Assembly: GCF_030323265.1 (NCBI RefSeq)
Contig: NZ_CP104991.1
Coordinates: 186,001-250,000, forward strand
Length of the DNA: 64,000 nucleotides
Direction of reading: 5' to 3'
Source: Terrirhizobium terrae
Lineage (GTDB): Bacteria > Pseudomonadota > Alphaproteobacteria > Rhizobiales > Rhizobiaceae
The number at the start of each line of letters is the position of its first letter. Positions within the stretch are counted from its first letter, which is position 1. This document shows positions 26,575 through 35,427 of the stretch, one piece after another. Position numbers and translations under genes: made by a program. The notes below the pieces were generated by a model, which saw only the letters and a program-made list of their open reading frames with translations, was not told the origin of the DNA and searched no databases.

Positions 26575-28082
26575 GCGAAGATCCCGTGCATAAACCACTT
26601 GTGCGATCCCGTTTCCGGATCGACGCCGTCGCCGGACCGAAAGATCCAGAAGCGCTCGCCGTCATCGTTCTCGATCACGAAATAGTCCCGAACCGCTTCG
26701 AGCTCATTTGGCCGCCTCCACCATTCGCCGAACACGCGCTCCGGTCCGTCGGCGCGTTTCACGCGATGACGCTTTCCTCGCCACGTAATCGTCGCCGGTG
26801 GATAGTCTGGCATCATCGCGATCGCCTGGATCAGCTCAGGTCGGTCGAACAGGCGCACCGGTCGCCGCCAGTGACTGACCCAGCTTGCATCGATATCCTC
26901 CGCCACTGCGGAGATCCGACAGAGGCTGCGTTCGGGTACGTCCGAGACGTAGGGTGCCATCCGGTACACACGTTGCCCACGGTTCGCGAACACGTCGATC
27001 AGCGGCGTGATATCGCTGTTTTCCTCCTCGACCAGCGACGACGCTCTCTGCTCCTCCGCCAAAGGTTCGGCCGATACAGCGACCAAGACCAGCTTCTCGA
27101 TGCCGAAGCCGGGGTCGATCTTTTCGGTCCGATCCCTGAAGAGCTTGGTCAGCCAAGCCACGTCGCGAGCGGGCCTGGCCGTTCCCGCACGGATTGCCTG
27201 GATCGTATTGTCGACCTTGTGGACGATCAGGTCCGTGCGGCGAGCACCAAGCCCTCGCCTCTCCAGTTCAGCGACCAACTGCACGACCAGCCGGCCAACA
27301 TATTTGTTGATGGTCTCAGCCGCCCCTATCGGTTCCTGGAAGGAGCGCGAGACCTCGACGAGGTCCGCGGTACGGATAGGATCGATCGGGTCCGACATTC
27401 GCCCGAACATCTGATCGAGCCGTCGGCCGACTTCGGGTCCGAAGCGCAGCGCCAGAGGCGCTCTGGGTGTGGCCGACAGCTCGCCGATTGTCTGAAAGCC
27501 GAGAACACGCAGATCAGCGATGACCTTTTCCGGCAGCCTGAGCAAAGAGATCGGCAGCTTCTCGACGGCCCGGACGATCTCGCCGCGGGGCACGATGACC
27601 GTGTCTCGTTTGATGGCTCGCACGCAGGCGTGCGCGGCACCCCAGGTGTCGGCAATCACCACCCTTGCCGTGAGTTTACGGGCGCGAAACATGTTCACGA
27701 TGCCGGTGATCATCGGCAACTCGCCACCCTGAAGATGGTCGGCACCTTCCGTATCGAGGACGAGACCATCGGTTCCGTCGACGGCGACGATCGGTGAATA
27801 GTGCCCAAGCGCCCAGAGGCCGAGCCGGTCGAGTGCCCGTGCATCAGCCACAGGGTCGGCCTTGACAAGCATCAACCCTTTGAAGATTGCCTGCGCTTTT
27901 GCCGCCGGCATGCCAACGCGAACCCCGATCTTCTTTGCCTGGGCATCGGCGGCCGATACCCAGCGTTTCGATCCGCTCCTGGCGATGACAGCAATCGGCT
28001 GGTCATCCGGTATCGCGGGATCGTCCCGCCTGATCCGATCGGTCGGCAGATCCGGTAGAAAGATGGATACGACCCTTGTCAT
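26571..28082 (-). CDS. imuB: ImuB, catalytically inactive Y-family polymerase homologue
   Basis: Adaptor of the ImuA-ImuB-DnaE2 mutasome, 503 residues. It starts [20 protein letters not shown] and includes [60 protein letters not shown] and [17 protein letters not shown]. The family keeps the Y-polymerase fold but lacks catalytic acidic residues, and uses a clamp-binding motif. ATG at 28082 is chosen over a start 13 codons upstream by family alignment. It overlaps the end of imuA and the start of dnaE2, so the three genes are translationally coupled. Confidence 0.9.
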   Translation of the reverse strand: MTRVVSIFLPDLPTDRIRRDDPAIPDDQPIAVIARSGSKRWVSAADAQAKKIGVRVGMPAAKAQAIFKGLMLVKADPVADARALDRLGLWALGHYSPIVAVDGTDGLVLDTEGADHLQGGELPMITGIVNMFRARKLTARVVIADTWGAAHACVRAIKRDTVIVPRGEIVRAVEKLPISLLRLPEKVIADLRVLGFQTIGELSATPRAPLALRFGPEVGRRLDQMFGRMSDPIDPIRTADLVEVSRSFQEPIGAAETINKYVGRLVVQLVAELERRGLGARRTDLIVHKVDNTIQAIRAGTARPARDVAWLTKLFRDRTEKIDPGFGIEKLVLVAVSAEPLAEEQRASSLVEEENSDITPLIDVFANRGQRVYRMAPYVSDVPERSLCRISAVAEDIDASWVSHWRRPVRLFDRPELIQAIAMMPDYPPATITWRGKRHRVKRADGPERVFGEWWRRPNELEAVRDYFVIENDDGERFWIFRSGDGVDPETGSHKWFMHGIFA

Positions 28083-28755
28083 CACACGCTCCGACGTAAA
28101 ACTCAGCACACTCGCCCGCACGCGATCTCATTAATTCCAGAAACCATCTTGGCCGCCCGATCCCGGGAACCGGAAGCGCCTCTGATGGCAAGACACTCAC
28201 CCGCCAGCGCGTCATCGCCGCCGTCGGCTGACCGAAATCATTCGCTTCGGTTTGCCGGCGCCAACGCCGCACAACGAGAGCGATGGTCCCGGTTCGCTCC
28301 GCCACAAGTTGAAGGCGCCGGCTGACGACCATCGGCAGCCTGACCATCTCGCCGACGACCGCTCCAAGACCGCCATAAGACAGCGCCTCCTCCATGCTCG
28401 CAGCGACATCCTCCTCCTTGTCGCTTTCGACAAAGATCACCCGCTTGGGATGAAGCCCGGCCTGAGCCAGTGCCGGAAAGAACAGATCTGGCCGGGTTAG
28501 ACACCAGACGATCTGGCCCTTGGTGCGGGCGGCAATGCCGGCTGCAAACAATGCTGCTGCAGCTCCATCGACCGTTCCCGATCCACCGCCGGCGAACTCG
28601 TGGAGAGCCCCGTGCGCCAAGCCACCGCCCGGCAAGATTGCGTCGATTTCTGCCACGCCGAATGGCAGGCAGCCGGCCTTCTTGGCGCCTTCCCCTTCGA
28701 TCGAAGAGATGCGCTCGCGCAGATCTGCCAGGACTTGGGCGCGGACAGCCGACAT
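28003..28755 (-). CDS. imuA: ImuA, RecA-like SOS mutagenesis protein
   Basis: First gene of the SOS mutasome operon, about 250 residues. It contains FGVAEIDAILPGGGLAHGALHEF, the ImuA/RecA-like N-terminal pattern, VWCLTRPDLFFPALAQAGLH, VIFVESDKEEDVAASMEEAL and VVRRWRRQTEANDFGQ. ATG at 28755 (MSAVRAQVLADLRERI) has GGAAGG upstream and leaves room for the promoter; an in-frame ATG at 28806 lies only 19 bp from the LexA box and lacks a ribosome site. The C terminus overlaps imuB in another frame. Confidence 0.88.
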   Translation of the reverse strand: MSAVRAQVLADLRERISSIEGEGAKKAGCLPFGVAEIDAILPGGGLAHGALHEFAGGGSGTVDGAAAALFAAGIAARTKGQIVWCLTRPDLFFPALAQAGLHPKRVIFVESDKEEDVAASMEEALSYGGLGAVVGEMVRLPMVVSRRLQLVAERTGTIALVVRRWRRQTEANDFGQPTAAMTRWRVSVLPSEALPVPGIGRPRWFLELMRSRAGECAEFYVGACDDKGRIHLSTGSADRSDQAGRSRDTG

Positions 28756-28824
28756 CGGTCGCGGAATCCTTCCGGTTCGCGTTGATTGGAAACAAGGCGA
28801 CGTCATGCCGCCAGAACAGTTGAT

Positions 28825-28839
28825 GTTCTGTATCTGTTC
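28825..28839 (-). promoter_or_regulatory. LexA box (SOS operator) of the imu operon
   Basis: The minus strand reads GAAC-AGATACA-GAAC, an exact match to the alphaproteobacterial LexA direct repeat GAAC-N7-GAAC, 70 bp upstream of the chosen imuA start. It predicts repression by LexA and induction by DNA damage. Four GANTC sites lie just upstream at 28853-28923. Confidence 0.85.
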
Positions 28840-29012
28840 CGTTAGAGCGAAAGAGTCAAGCGGCTCAAAAATAGGAATAGAGTCTCATAATTTTAGCGAT
28901 CTCGCGGATTCTCGTTGGGAATCAGCTTGCTAGAAACAGAGACGAGCGGACCGGTAGCTTAAAGAAAATTTTGGGAGGCTCGCTCCCCTGTGAACACGAG
29001 GCTTGAAAACGC

Positions 29013-29294
29013 GTGAATCGGAAAGAAAATGGAGCTCTCGACCTCAGCGCGACCCTCCGTCAGGTGAAGGCGCCTTTAATTACCGTCGAGTGCCGCGCGT
29101 GCGGGCGCACCGACACACTTGAACGAAAAATGCTCGTTCGAAAGCACGGAGCAGGGATGACGTTCGCGAGGCTGCGGCGCATGGCGGCGATGGGCTGTGA
29201 TCGCCTGATCAGCCAAGAGGGAGATCAGTGCCAAACTAGGTTTCCATGCCTTGAACCGATGGTGCCTCCCATGCCGGCCGATTCTCGAACCTGA
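29013..29294 (+). CDS. Small zinc-ribbon-like conserved hypothetical protein
   Basis: Protein of 93 residues starting at GTG (29013): MNRKENGALDLSATLRQVK, then VECRACGRTDTLERKMLVRK, HGAGMTFARLRRMAAMGCDR and DQCQTRFPCLEPM. The four Cys in CRAC, GC and CQTRFPC could bind a metal. It is of a kind common in rhizobial genomes, with no known function. It is transcribed away from imuA. Confidence 0.65.
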   Translation: MNRKENGALDLSATLRQVKAPLITVECRACGRTDTLERKMLVRKHGAGMTFARLRRMAAMGCDRLISQEGDQCQTRFPCLEPMVPPMPADSRT

Positions 29295-29386
29295 AGCTCT
29301 GTTCGGCTTTTGATTGCGCACGCCCGCTTGTAGCCTATCGAAACACTCGCGATAATCCGTGCCCATTCATCGATCAGCAGGCTCCT

Positions 29387-29626
29387 ATGGACTCGGTAGA
29401 CCAACTCTCGCGCGAACGTTCTCAGCTCTCCGGCCGCTACACCGACAACGGCACTACCGTCATCGTGGAAATCTTCAGACCCTCAGGCAGTGCCGCTTGG
29501 CGTATGGAAGTAACGAGCCTAGAGGAGCAGGCCACAGACTGGAATGAAACATTCGCTTCCGATCAGGAAGCTTGGGACGAGTTCATCTATGTTGTCAACA
29601 CCGAGGGCATCTCAGTGTTTCTCTAG
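29387..29626 (+). CDS. Small hypothetical protein
   Basis: Protein of 79 residues: MDSVDQLSRERSQLSGRYTD, TTVIVEIFRPSGSAAWRMEV, then DEFIYVVNTEGISVFL. The hydrophobic alternation suggests a small beta-rich fold. No family recognised. ATG is preceded by GCAGGCTCCT, a weak site. The next gene begins 30 bp downstream. Confidence 0.5.
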   Translation: MDSVDQLSRERSQLSGRYTDNGTTVIVEIFRPSGSAAWRMEVTSLEEQATDWNETFASDQEAWDEFIYVVNTEGISVFL

Positions 29627-29655
29627 CCTCGCCGACATCTTTGGGAATTGCTGAG

Positions 29656-29955
29656 TTGACAATCGACAATGAAAAACGACGGATGCTCTTCGAGCGGGCC
29701 CGCCAGAAAGCGTTGGCCAGAGGAATGCCGATTGACGAGGATCCCAAGTTTCTGACTTCGGTAGAACTTTGGATACTTGGCGAGATCGAGATGTCAGACC
29801 TCCGATCCCGCTACAACGCTCTCGTCACGCAGCGGGCAAGATGGAGTAGATCCCTGCGGCAGGCTCATAGCGCGCAGGTTGATGCGACCGACCCACAGGC
29901 TGGTCTCTTGATCGAGACACAGGGAGGGGACGGCATCGTGAGAGATGCCGACTGA
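29656..29955 (+). CDS. Small hypothetical protein, antitoxin VbhA-like helical pattern
   Basis: About 99 residues read as LTIDNEKRRMLFERARQKAL, ARGMPIDEDPKFLTSVELWI and LGEIEMSDLRSRYNALVTQR. The order of helix, DEDP, ELWI-GEI and M--LR-RY resembles short antitoxin-type or conjugation-associated proteins. TTG at 29656 or ATG at 29683 could be the start. The C terminus (AQVDATDPQAGLLIETQGGD) is low complexity. Function not assigned. Confidence 0.45.
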   Translation: MTIDNEKRRMLFERARQKALARGMPIDEDPKFLTSVELWILGEIEMSDLRSRYNALVTQRARWSRSLRQAHSAQVDATDPQAGLLIETQGGDGIVRDAD

Positions 29956-30052
29956 TATCGCCATCTCTGCCAACCTGCTCCATCTCACTGGGCAACTGGC
30001 CAAAACAGATTCAGCTGTACGGCTCGGACAATGCTCTCAGCAGTGAAAGCCG

Positions 30053-30346
30053 TTACATTCCACCGATTTCAGCGCTCGTGTCACGGCGAAGGTGCGGCGG
30101 CACATCCGCAAGTTCGGCGAGCTTGCCGTTCTGTTTCAAAAACACTAGAAGGTTCTCGCGAACTGCGTCGATCGGCCAATGGCCGCCCGCCGCCTCGCGG
30201 CAGTATCTAAGAAGGGTGTCGTAGGCGAGATGTCGTCTTTCTTGCGGCCACTCGTCGAGGAAATCGAAGACATCATCCAGGCCGGTGATCTCCTGAACGA
30301 AATACCGGCGCTGCGCGTAGAGCGGTTTGTCGAACAGAGCAAGCAT
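30053..30346 (-). CDS. DUF982-family protein
   Basis: Protein of 97 residues: MLALFDKPLYAQRRYFVQEI, DVFDFLDEWPQERRHLAYDT, LLRYCREAAGGHWPIDAVRE and LLVFLKQNGKLAEL. The pattern WPxxRR-AY-T-L--C--A--G matches DUF982, a small alphaproteobacterial family of unknown function often found in plasmids and stress islands. ATG at 30346 has AAGGAGGTAGAAAG directly upstream. Confidence 0.75.
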   Translation of the reverse strand: MLALFDKPLYAQRRYFVQEITGLDDVFDFLDEWPQERRHLAYDTLLRYCREAAGGHWPIDAVRENLLVFLKQNGKLAELADVPPHLRRDTSAEIGGM

Positions 30347-30478
30347 CTTTCTACCTCCTTTTGCGCCCGCTTGCTGAGCCGGCCCCAGGTAGGGCCGGCC
30401 ACACGGGGTCGACATCAGCCATTCAAGCCCCGAAAGCTATGAGGAATGGGCGTGATGTCGACACGACCGAGAGTTCGG

Positions 30479-30949
30479 TTAAGCGACCTGACGGTCGGTC
30501 TCCAACCGCAGCGGCTCATTCGTGGCTGAAGCAAGGCCAATCTCGATCTTCCGCGGCTTCATCGCCTCTGGCACTTCGCGCTTGAGACTGATGGTCAGCA
30601 GACCGTTTTTCAGGTCGGCGCCCTCCACCCTCACATGGTCTGCAAGTTCAAACGTGCGCTCAAAGGAACGACCAGCGATGCCGCGGTGTAGATATTCGCC
30701 CTGCAACTCTTCAGCTTTGCCGCCTTTGATAATAAGGACGTTGCGTTCCTGTGTGATGTCCAGGTCACCGTCGCCAAATCCGGCCACCGCCATCGTGATG
30801 CGATAGTCGTCCTCACCGGTCTTGACGATGTCGTAGGCGGGCCAGGTGTCGATTGCGCTGAGACGCTGCGTATTGCTGAGCAGATTGAAGACTCGGTCGA
30901 AGCCGATGCTCGAGCGATAAAGGGGTGCAAAGTCAAGTTCAGTTCTCAC
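30479..30949 (-). CDS. Small heat-shock protein (Hsp20/IbpA family)
   Basis: ATP-independent chaperone of about 156 residues. The sequence RTELDFAPLYRSSIGFDRVF is followed by the alpha-crystallin domain: YDIVKTGEDDYRITMAVAGF, LDITQERNVLIIKGGK, LHRGIAGRSFERTFELADHV and ADLKNGLLTISLKREVPEAM. GTG at 30949 is preferred because GGAGG lies 8 bp upstream and the family begins M-R-x; an ATG two codons earlier sits only 2 bp from that site. A ROSE-like hairpin covers the start region. Confidence 0.88.
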   Translation of the reverse strand: MRTELDFAPLYRSSIGFDRVFNLLSNTQRLSAIDTWPAYDIVKTGEDDYRITMAVAGFGDGDLDITQERNVLIIKGGKAEELQGEYLHRGIAGRSFERTFELADHVRVEGADLKNGLLTISLKREVPEAMKPRKIEIGLASATNEPLRLETDRQVA

Positions 30950-30951
30950 AA

Positions 30952-30976
30952 CCATATCCTCCGTAAAGCAACATGG
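30952..30976 (-). promoter_or_regulatory. ROSE-like RNA thermometer hairpin upstream of hsp20
   Basis: The minus-strand leader reads CCAT-GTTGCT-TTAC-GGAGGAT-ATGG. CCAT pairs with ATGG, bringing UUGCU opposite the GGAGG ribosome site. ROSE elements of rhizobial small heat-shock genes have a conserved U(U/C)GCU facing the Shine-Dalgarno sequence in the last hairpin, melting at heat-shock temperature. The layout is seen; thermosensing is inferred. Confidence 0.6.
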
Positions 30977-31167
30977 AAGGAAGCAGAATCCACCGCTTCC
31001 CACATCCGCCGACCCCGCACTGGGCGGCCGGCGCCGAACGATTTGGTTTCTAGAATTTCGCTGTTCAAGACCCTCTCCAGAAATTTTTCTAACGATATGG
31101 GGCATGTCTTGCGGCGAACATTTGGACACCTATCTCGGTGCCCGGATATGGCCTCGGGAGTACAGGC

Positions 31168-31338
31168 ATGGATGACTACATCACCGGCAAGCATATGGAA
31201 AGTGACATCGAACTGTTGCCGCCCGAGCGAATGTGCGAAGACGAAACCGTCGTTTGCGTCTGCTGTCGCCACAGGCGTCCAAAATCCGCGATGGACGAAG
31301 ACGGATGTGGCATCTGCGATGAATGTCTGGCGCCTTAG
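31168..31338 (+). CDS. Small Cys-rich hypothetical protein
   Basis: Protein of 56 residues: MDDYITGKHMESDIELLPPE, CEDETVVCVCCRHRRPKSAM, then DEDGCGICDECLAP. The pattern CxCC...CGICDEC could coordinate zinc. A GGGAG sequence precedes the start; an internal ATG at 31195 is an alternative. No named family recognised. Confidence 0.5.
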   Translation: MDDYITGKHMESDIELLPPERMCEDETVVCVCCRHRRPKSAMDEDGCGICDECLAP

Positions 31339-31406
31339 GTGCGGCTGCTAGCGCGCGCGGGTTGGGACGATCGTAACGCTCTCAACTTGAAGCCCATCAT
31401 CCGACC

Positions 31407-31622
31407 TCAAGCGATGCCGCACTGGCGTTCGTCGTCTGTCGCCAGCCTATCCATCAACAGGAAAAGATCTTCCTCAACATTGGAAGCTAAACCAACTTCG
31501 ATTTCAGGTATTGCAAGCAGCGTGCGGGCGACGAGGTCGGCGCGAACAGCTTTGCTCCCGCTATACAACGTCGCGCGATCTTCGAGGACTTCCTGCAAAT
31601 TTCGACTGGGAAAGCGGCTCAT
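31407..31622 (-). CDS. Small hypothetical protein
   Basis: Protein of 71 residues: MSRFPSRNLQEVLEDRATLY, SGSKAVRADLVARTLLAIPE, IEVGLASNVEEDLFLLMDRL. Predicted mainly helical and acidic. ATG at 31622 follows AAGGAGGGATGCGAT, a good ribosome site, and a longer in-frame start is rejected for that reason. No function recognised. Confidence 0.5.
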   Translation of the reverse strand: MSRFPSRNLQEVLEDRATLYSGSKAVRADLVARTLLAIPEIEVGLASNVEEDLFLLMDRLATDDERQCGIA

Positions 31623-31692
31623 ATCGCATCCCTCCTTATGCAGGCGGGAGCACATAGTAACTCTCAGCCGTCACCGCCTACGATATCGGTTG

Positions 31693-31705
31693 GTGACAGT
31701 GTCAC
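31693..31705. promoter_or_regulatory. 13-bp palindrome in intergenic region
   Basis: GTGACA-G-TGTCAC is a perfect palindrome, and a related half GGTGACAC recurs near 31777. It lies between the 71-residue gene and the oxidoreductase and could bind a TetR- or GntR-type dimer. No cognate regulator is identifiable. Confidence 0.35.
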
Positions 31706-31838
31706 TACACTACGCTCTTCTCGCTATGGGTCCAGCATGCGTGTCGCCACCCCTGTATTTCTCGCTCTATGAGGGAGGTGACACAGCATGCAAGACGCCG
31801 TCGCAGGCCTATCAGCCGCGCATTGGGCGAACTGAGAA

Positions 31839-32726
31839 CTACTCGGCCATGCGGAGGATAATCTTGCCTCGCGCGCACCCGCTTTCGGACCGCTCCAGCG
31901 CCTGCTTGACGTCCGCGAACGGGAACACGCTGTCGACCTGCGGCACGACCTTGCCGGCCTCGACCAGTTGCGTAATGGCTTCCAAAGCCATTGCACTTGG
32001 CACAGTAAATGATCGTTCCACCCGGACACCAAAGCGTTCGGCCTCGTCTTCAGGAAAAGCTACGATCGTCACCATCATGCCGTTTTTCTTCAGCGTGCGG
32101 AACGCCCGCTGAAACGTCTCCCCGCCCACCGTATCGAACACGATATCCATGTTTTGCGCGATCTGCTCAAAAGTCTGGGTTTTGTAGTCAATGAACTCGT
32201 CGGCACCCAGCTGGCGGACAAGCTCCTCGTTGCGCCCGGACGCCATCGCGGTGACATGAGCGCCCGTCGCCTTGGCGAATTGCACAGCAAGTGAGCCGAC
32301 GCTGCCCGAGCCGTTGGTGATGAACAAACGCTGCCCAGATGCGAGACCAGCCTTGTCGTAGAGAGCTTGCCATGCTGTTGTGCCGGCCAGCGGCAGCGCC
32401 GCCGCTTTTTCCATATCGAGGTTCGAGGGAATGCGTGCCGCGTTCTCGGCTTTCACGATGACATACTCGGCGAAAGCGCCGGTATGAACCATGCCGTAGA
32501 TAGCTTCCCCCACCTCAAAGCCGGTGACACCGGAGCCCAGCGTTTCGATCGTCCCGACGAATTCACCGCCGAGATGGATCGGCAAGGTCATCCCCATCCG
32601 CTGGCCCGCGCCGCCACGGATTTTCCAGTCGATCGGGTTCACGCCTGCGGCATGGACTTTGACAAGTCCGTCAGCGATCACGAACTGGGCGCCGCATTGC
32701 TCTCTCGAACGCCTTAGTCGGCTCAA
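31839..32726 (-). CDS. Zinc-less alcohol dehydrogenase / quinone oxidoreductase (MDR family), N terminus probably lost
   Basis: NADPH-dependent reductase of the medium-chain superfamily, 295 residues. Clear motifs are [51 protein letters not shown], the nucleotide loop [20 protein letters not shown], and [13 protein letters not shown]. The family normally begins with about 40 residues ending in [13 protein letters not shown]; here they are replaced by unrelated [20 protein letters not shown], so the 5' end is probably rearranged or truncated. Activity is doubtful, though the catalytic fold is otherwise complete. Confidence 0.75.
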   Translation of the reverse strand: MSRLRRSREQCGAQFVIADGLVKVHAAGVNPIDWKIRGGAGQRMGMTLPIHLGGEFVGTIETLGSGVTGFEVGEAIYGMVHTGAFAEYVIVKAENAARIPSNLDMEKAAALPLAGTTAWQALYDKAGLASGQRLFITNGSGSVGSLAVQFAKATGAHVTAMASGRNEELVRQLGADEFIDYKTQTFEQIAQNMDIVFDTVGGETFQRAFRTLKKNGMMVTIVAFPEDEAERFGVRVERSFTVPSAMALEAITQLVEAGKVVPQVDSVFPFADVKQALERSESGCARGKIILRMAE

Positions 32727-32836
32727 CCCTCCTGTCGATAGTAGTGCCTGAAAGGATACCTATTGACCGGTGACGCGGTAAGCTCCTCGCTGCTTAGGCC
32801 TTGGTCATGGTTTGCACATGGTCCGGTGTTAGCTGA

Positions 32837-33601
32837 CTACCACCCAAGCCGGGCGGAAATCTTGCTGGATGCATCTTTGAGCAAAACGATAAAGCGATCC
32901 ACATCGCTCCTTTGTGTGCGGAATGCCGGTGCGCCAACGTTCACTGCGGCAATGACAGAGCCATCAAAGGCCAGAACCGGCACTGATACAGAGACGAGTT
33001 GCTCGCTTACCTCTCCAAAACTCACGCAAAAACCTTGACGCCTGATCTTTTCAAGCTCGACGATCAGCTTGTTTCGGTCCGTGATAGTCTGCTTGGTGAG
33101 TTTCGGAAGAACCTCCGGAATCATTTGTTGCTGAACCTGCGGCTGGAGATAGGCGAGAAGCACCTTATAAGAGCCAGCGGTAAGCGGCCTCCGACGACCA
33201 ATCATCGCCTGCACTCGCAGATCGCGCATTGGCTCGAACTTGGCGATGCAAAGTGATTCGCCATTGTCAATGATGCGCAGTTGGGTGGTTTCGTTCGCTT
33301 TCTGCCCGAGTTCTTCCAGGATCGGATTGGCAATGCGCACCAGATCGACCTGGGTCGATGCGGCCGTGCCGAGTACGATCGCTGTTGTGCCGAGACGATA
33401 GCTCCCGGTATCGCTCTTTCGGATGAGGCCGCGCCGTTCCATTGTGCGTAACATGCGCAAAATTCTTGGTTTGGTCTCGCCGATATTAAGCGCAATCTCC
33501 GTCAGCCTTATGTCAGGATTTTTGGCAACATCGAGCAGTACGTCTATACAGACGTCAACAGCCTGTACGATATTGTTTTTTTCTGTTGAATTATCGTCCA
33601 C
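32837..33601 (-). CDS. IclR-family regulator of the peptide/gamma-glutamyl operon
   Basis: Regulator of 254 residues. It has VQAVDVCIDVLLDVAKNPDI, IALNIGETKPRILRMLRTME (helix-turn-helix), then effector-domain motifs GTAASTQVDLVRIANPILEE, ESLCIAKFEP and VSVPVLAFDGSVIAAVNVGA. The start is GTG at 33601 with a weak ribosome site. It is divergent from the binding-protein gene at 33796, and a perfect inverted repeat between them is its likely binding site. Confidence 0.88.
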   Translation of the reverse strand: MDDNSTEKNNIVQAVDVCIDVLLDVAKNPDIRLTEIALNIGETKPRILRMLRTMERRGLIRKSDTGSYRLGTTAIVLGTAASTQVDLVRIANPILEELGQKANETTQLRIIDNGESLCIAKFEPMRDLRVQAMIGRRRPLTAGSYKVLLAYLQPQVQQQMIPEVLPKLTKQTITDRNKLIVELEKIRRQGFCVSFGEVSEQLVSVSVPVLAFDGSVIAAVNVGAPAFRTQRSDVDRFIVLLKDASSKISARLGW

Positions 33602-33650
33602 CTGGCGAACTTTCTTGTCCTGACATTGGAGCGGAAATAGGCATGAAGCC

Positions 33651-33669
33651 TGTTACGACTAACGTAACA
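33651..33669. promoter_or_regulatory. 19-bp inverted repeat, probable IclR operator
   Basis: TGTTACG-ACTAA-CGTAACA has two perfect 7-bp arms in the divergent region between the IclR gene and the peptide-binding protein. Position and symmetry fit an operator controlling both; no binding data can be seen. Confidence 0.6.
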
Positions 33670-33795
33670 CTCCAGATTTCTGTTTGACAGCCCCGTTTGG
33701 CAGCCTTTACCAATTTCGGTCAGGAGTGGATGGGAACCCACTCGTCCGACCCCCGCACGAGGTCGGCGAAAGAACGCTAAACTGGGATTGAGAAA

Positions 33796-35370
33796 ATGGC
33801 CGCAAATATATTGAAGCGGGCAGCGATCACGCTGCTCGGCACGATTGCTATTCCTGCAATGCTCGCGGCGCAGGAAGCGCCGCTGACGATCGGCATGTCG
33901 ACGACGCCGACCACGCTGGACCCGCACGAGGACAGCTCGGCGCCGAACAACGCCACCTCGCGCCACATCTGGGACAGCCTGATCAACCTCACAGGCACGT
34001 CTTCCAACGCGCCGGAACTGGCCACCGAATGGAAGGCCGTCGATCCGACCCATTGGGAATTCAAGCTGCGCGAGGGCGTCAAATTCCACGACGGCAGCGA
34101 GTTCAATGCCGATGATGTCATCGCTTCGTTGCTGCGTGCCCGAGACAAGCCGAGCCAGGGCTTTGCCTCCTACACCCGAAACATCGCCAACGCCACGGCC
34201 AAGGACCCGCTGACGGTCGTCATCGAGACGAAGGTGCCGGATCCGCTCCTGCTCAATTCCGTCAGCCGCATCCGCATCATCAGCGCCGACTGTAAGGACG
34301 CTCCAGTTACGGATTTCGACAACGGCAAGTGTGCGATCGGTACCGGCGCCTATTCCTTCGTTTCCTATCAGCCGGGCAGCAACCTGACGGTGAAGCGCAA
34401 CGACAGCTATTTCGCAGGTCCGTCGCACTGGTCGAACGTCACCCTTCGCTTCCTGCCCGATGACGGCGCGCGTCTAGCATCGCTTCTCTCCAACGAGATC
34501 GACATCATCGAAACCCTGCCGGCCGACGGCATGGCGCGCGTTGAATCGAGCGATAGCCTGCAGATCGTCAATGGCCAGTCTTCACGCTTCGTCTACATGG
34601 GCATGGACGTCAGCCGCGACGTGTCGCCCTTCGTCAAGGCGGCCGATGGCTCGGATCTCGACAAGAACCCGCTAAAGGACCTGCGCGTCCGCAAGGCGAT
34701 GCTGATGTCGATCAACCGCCCGGCGATCGTCGATCGCGTCATGCAGAAGAACGGTACCGTCGCCGACCAGTTCGTTGCCGAAGGGTACGCCGGTCATTCC
34801 GACAAGGTGGAAGCCGTCAAATACGATCCGGCGGCAGCCAAGGCGCTTCTCGCGGAAGCCGGTTACCCGGATGGCTTCAGCCTCACCCTGCACGGCCCGT
34901 CCGGCCGCTACGTCAAGGACGCGGAAGTGCTGCAGGCCGTCGGCCAGATGTTCACCCGCATTGGCATCAAGACGAAGGTCGAGGTCATGCCGTGGTCGAT
35001 GTATTCGGAGGCCTATTCGAAGGGCACCTATAGCGTCTATCTCGGCTCCTGGGGCGTCAATACCGGCGAAACGACCAATCCGACGGTCGCCCTCGTGGCC
35101 AGCCGCGACGAGAAGAAGGGCACCGGTCGCTACAATGGCGGCGGCGTCTCCGATCCGAAGATCGACGAGGTTCTCGCCAAGGCCAGCTCGACGCTAGACG
35201 AAGCCGAGCGCACGCCACTGCTTCAGGAACTCTCGACGCAGACCTTCGACAACCTCTGGCTTCTTCCGATGCATTACGAAAACGTCGTGCTCGGCGCCAA
35301 GAAGACTGTGTCCTACACGCCGCGCGGCGACAAGTACACGCTCGCCTACGAAGTAAAGCCGGCCAAGTAA
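33796..35370 (+). CDS. Peptide ABC transporter substrate-binding protein (SBP family 5)
   Basis: Periplasmic receptor of 524 residues. It has a signal peptide (MAANILKRAAITLLGTIAIP, cleavage near MLA-AQ), then TTPTTLDPHEDSSAPNNATS, LREGVKFHDGSEFNADDVIA (SBP_bac_5 signature), GTGAYSFVSYQPGSN, DLRVRKAMLMSINRPAIVDR and YPDGFSLTLHGPSGRY. It is first in a seven-gene plus-strand operon. The Ggt-like gene in the operon suggests gamma-glutamyl peptides or glutathione as ligand, by inference. Confidence 0.9.
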   Translation: MAANILKRAAITLLGTIAIPAMLAAQEAPLTIGMSTTPTTLDPHEDSSAPNNATSRHIWDSLINLTGTSSNAPELATEWKAVDPTHWEFKLREGVKFHDGSEFNADDVIASLLRARDKPSQGFASYTRNIANATAKDPLTVVIETKVPDPLLLNSVSRIRIISADCKDAPVTDFDNGKCAIGTGAYSFVSYQPGSNLTVKRNDSYFAGPSHWSNVTLRFLPDDGARLASLLSNEIDIIETLPADGMARVESSDSLQIVNGQSSRFVYMGMDVSRDVSPFVKAADGSDLDKNPLKDLRVRKAMLMSINRPAIVDRVMQKNGTVADQFVAEGYAGHSDKVEAVKYDPAAAKALLAEAGYPDGFSLTLHGPSGRYVKDAEVLQAVGQMFTRIGIKTKVEVMPWSMYSEAYSKGTYSVYLGSWGVNTGETTNPTVALVASRDEKKGTGRYNGGGVSDPKIDEVLAKASSTLDEAERTPLLQELSTQTFDNLWLLPMHYENVVLGAKKTVSYTPRGDKYTLAYEVKPAK

Positions 35371-35381
35371 TATTCGATACC

Positions 35382-35403
35382 GGGGCTGCGCGATTGCAGC
35401 CCC
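35382..35403 (+). terminator. Intercistronic hairpin after the binding-protein gene
   Basis: GGGGCTGC-GCGATT-GCAGCCCC gives an 8-bp perfect stem 11 bp after the stop. Without a U-tract it probably stabilises the upstream message or attenuates partially, so that the binding protein is made in excess. Confidence 0.5.
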
Positions 35404-35427
35404 TCCCCATTTCCCCAGGAGAAATTC

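Noticed and set aside
31789..31836. 15-codon frame with an AGGTGA site (MQDAVAGLSAAHWAN)
   Set aside because: Too short and isolated, convergent with the oxidoreductase, and with no coding bias that can be judged at this length.
33544..34428. Minus-strand 294-codon frame overlapping the binding-protein gene
   Set aside because: Antisense to a gene with signal peptide and SBP family 5 motifs, and it also covers the divergent operator region.
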